A stretch of 49,111 nucleotides of DNA from Demequina sp. (lineage in GTDB: Bacteria > Actinomycetota > Actinomycetes > Actinomycetales > Demequinaceae), in assembly GCF_016278775.1 (NCBI RefSeq), contig NZ_JADQBF010000041.1, forward strand, positions 29,499 to 78,609, in the 5' to 3' direction. The notes below the pieces were generated by a model. The model saw only the letters and a list, made by a program, of their open reading frames with translations, was not told the DNA's origin and searched no databases. Every line of letters begins with the position of its first letter. Position 1 is the first letter of the stretch. The translations under genes and the position numbers were made by a program. Positions 47,172 to 49,111 of the stretch are shown here, piece after piece.

Positions 47172-49111
47172 CTAGCGCACTGCCTTCGTGGCAGCGATGA
47201 GGTTCTCGAGGCTCGCAGTCGTCTCGGCGTAGCCGCGCGTCTTCAGGCCGCAGTCGGGGTTGACCCACAGTTGCTGGCCAGGGATCGAGTCCTTGGCGAG
47301 CGTGAGCAGCTCCGTGATCTCCTCGGTCGAGGGAATGCGGGGGCTGTGGATGTCCCATACGCCGGGGCCGATGCCGCGTGCGTAGCCGTGGTTCTTGATG
47401 GCGGGCAGCACCTCCATGCGGGACCGGGCCGCCTCGATTGACGTGACGTCCGCATCGAGGCCGTCGATCGCGTCGATGATCTCGCCAAACTCCGAGTAGC
47501 ACAGGTGTGTGTGCACCTGGGTGTCGTCTTTGGCTCCAGACGTGGCGAGTTTGAACGAGTTGACCGACCACTCAAGATACGCGGGCTTGTCGGCATTGCG
47601 CAGCGGGAGCAGCTCACGCAGTGCCGGCTCATCCACCTGGATGATGCCGATGCCGGCCGCCTCCAGGTCAGCAATCTCCTCGCGGAGGGCAAGCGCGACC
47701 TGATTGGCGGTGACGCCCATCGGCTGGTCGTCGCGCACAAAGGACCACGCGAGAATCGTGACTGGGCCCGTGAGCATCCCCTTGACAGGCTTGTCCGACA
47801 GCGACTGGGCGTACTGGGCCCAGCGCACCGTCATGGGCTCTGGACGGGCAACGTCTCCCCACAGAATCGAGGGGCGCGTGCAACGCGAGCCGTAGGACTG
47901 CACCCAGCCGTTGACGGTGACGTCGAAGCCGTCGAGCAACTCGGCAAAGTACTGCACCATGTCGTTGCGCTCGGCCTCGCCGTGCACCAGCACGTCAAGT
48001 CCGAGGTCCTCCTGCAGCTTCACCACAGACTCGATCTCCGCCTTCATGGCGGCCTCGTACTCGACGTCAGTGAGAGTTCCCTTGGCCCACGCGGCGCGGG
48101 CCTTGCGGATCTCGGGAGTCTGCGGGAAGGAGCCGATGGTGGTGGTCGCCAACTCAGGGAGGTTGAAGCGGTTGGCCTGGGTTGCGGCGCGCACGGAGTA
48201 GTCGGAGCGAGCAAAGTCCTGCGGCTTGACCGCTGCGAGGGCGTCGCGCACGTCGGCGCGGTTGGTGCCGGGGTGAGCCTTGCGCGACGCGAGCGCGGCG
48301 CGGGCCTGGGCCAGCGCGTCGGCCGCTGCGGCCTCGCCCTCGGTGAGGGCGGTGGCTAGGGCAGCGATCTCCGCCACCTTCTCGTCGGCAAAAGCGAGCC
48401 AACTGATGAGTTCCTCGCCCAGGTGCTCCTCGCCCTTCAGCGTGTGAGGCACGTGGAACAACGACGTGGACGTCGATACGGCGACGGTGGCACCCAGCGC
48501 CTCGACCGCCTTGAGCGTCGCGAGAGCGTCGTCAAGGTCGGTGCGCCAGATGTTGTGGCCATCCACCACGCCGGCCGCGATGACCTTGCCGGTCAGGTGC
48601 GCGCCCACAGGAACGCCTCCGCGCACCAGGTCGATGCCAATCGCCTCGACTGGCGTCGCCGCCAGCACAGGGAGGGCGTCGTCGAGCGATCCCATGGGTG
48701 CCGCCACCAGGATCTGCGGGCGAGCCTGCTGCTCGCCGAGCCAGGCGTAGACGCGCTCGGCGTTGGCGAGCACCTCCGCACGGTCGGCGTCGGTGTCCGC
48801 CACCAGGATCGGCTCGTCGATCTGGACCCACTCGGCACCGGCGGCCTTAAGCGCGGCAAGCAGTTCGCCATACACGGGCAGCAGATCGTCAAGGCGGCTG
48901 ATGGGGTTGAAGTCGGCCTTCGCGTCGTCGGAAGCCTTCGCCAGGTACAGGAATGTGAGTGGACCGGTGATGACGGGACGGGTCACGTAGCCCGCGTTCT
49001 TGCCCTCGACAAACTCGTCAACCCAACGCGCGCTCGACAGGGCGAACACCGTCTCTGGGCCGATCTCCGGAACCAGGTAGTGGTAGTTCGAGTCGAACCA
49101 CTTGGTCATCT
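47172..49111 (-). CDS. metE: cobalamin-independent methionine synthase, 5' end beyond window
   Basis: 645 residues are visible from the stop; the full enzyme is about 760, so roughly 110 N-terminal residues are missing at the right edge. The visible start TKWFDSNYHYLVPE is the conserved segment near residue 110 of MetE. The zinc site is intact: HTHLCYSEFG (His, Cys), the Glu further on, and NPDCGLKTRGYAE (Cys). It transfers a methyl group from methyltetrahydropteroyl-glutamate to homocysteine. Upstream regulation (for example a B12 riboswitch) would lie outside the window. Confidence 0.96.
   Translation of the reverse strand, partial: MTKWFDSNYHYLVPEIGPETVFALSSARWVDEFVEGKNAGYVTRPVITGPLTFLYLAKASDDAKADFNPISRLDDLLPVYGELLAALKAAGAEWVQIDEPILVADTDADRAEVLANAERVYAWLGEQQARPQILVAAPMGSLDDALPVLAATPVEAIGIDLVRGGVPVGAHLTGKVIAAGVVDGHNIWRTDLDDALATLKAVEALGATVAVSTSTSLFHVPHTLKGEEHLGEELISWLAFADEKVAEIAALATALTEGEAAAADALAQARAALASRKAHPGTNRADVRDALAAVKPQDFARSDYSVRAATQANRFNLPELATTTIGSFPQTPEIRKARAAWAKGTLTDVEYEAAMKAEIESVVKLQEDLGLDVLVHGEAERNDMVQYFAELLDGFDVTVNGWVQSYGSRCTRPSILWGDVARPEPMTVRWAQYAQSLSDKPVKGMLTGPVTILAWSFVRDDQPMGVTANQVALALREEIADLEAAGIGIIQVDEPALRELLPLRNADKPAYLEWSVNSFKLATSGAKDDTQVHTHLCYSEFGEIIDAIDGLDADVTSIEAARSRMEVLPAIKNHGYARGIGPGVWDIHSPRIPSTEEITELLTLAKDSIPGQQLWVNPDCGLKTRGYAETTASLENLIAATKAVR

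Overview
The window is high-GC DNA from an actinobacterium. The signs are a four-gene conservon operon (sensor kinase, roadblock, DUF742 and small GTPase proteins), LppM-family lipoproteins, a DtxR/IdeR-type iron box, MetE, and frequent leaderless starts in which a -10 hexamer ends six or seven bases before the start codon. The gene set fits Micrococcales (a Demequina/Cellulomonas-like lineage), but that placement is an inference from gene content, not from a search.

Region 1 (1-4405) looks like one end of an integrated mobile element lodged at the 3' end of a tRNA-Arg gene. It holds a tightly overlapping minus-strand string of small unknown genes leading into a ParB-like protein that runs off the left edge, an excisionase-like HTH protein, and an XRE repressor. 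The repressor's promoter carries a perfect inverted repeat between -35 and -10, and its last codons are read from the antisense of the tRNA. No integrase is visible; it may lie to the left.

Region 2 (4364-5800) has three tRNAs (Arg-ACG, Ser-GCT, Ser-TGA), an ArsR regulator with the C15/C16/C55 cysteine pattern of corynebacterial ArsR, a divergent 29-residue peptide with four Cys-Cys pairs, and a PIN-domain protein. Region 3 (5843-11910) is the conservon, whose kinase carries an unusual tail of about 775 residues after the ATPase domain. Region 4 (12088-20093) is mostly chromosomal housekeeping: quinone oxidoreductase, HAD phosphatase, SerS, a diacylglycerol-kinase-type lipid kinase, PheA, a GT2-like protein and Pgm. 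Region 5 (20205-28207) has four tandem LppM-type lipoproteins, an MFS transporter, an ATP-grasp enzyme, small membrane and SRPBCC proteins and a MalY/PatB aminotransferase.

Region 6 (28264-32734) has a copper/DyP peroxidase cluster, a methyltransferase, an APH-like kinase and a hypothetical protein. Region 7 (32784-39215) is a complete ferric-siderophore uptake operon behind an iron box, divergent from a membrane redoxin-TetR pair with its own probable operator. Region 8 (39275-43588) has a VOC protein, a KhtT/KhtU-like K+/H+ antiporter pair, a second MFS transporter and a GNAT acetyltransferase. Region 9 (43761-49111) has a lone type IV prepilin, then a three-gene overlapping operon (ESX/WXG100-like small protein, 661-residue alpha/beta hydrolase with a WXG-like N-terminus, lipoprotein) that resembles a secreted effector module, and finally metE, cut by the right edge. 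There is no gene-free stretch over 300 bases and no CRISPR array.
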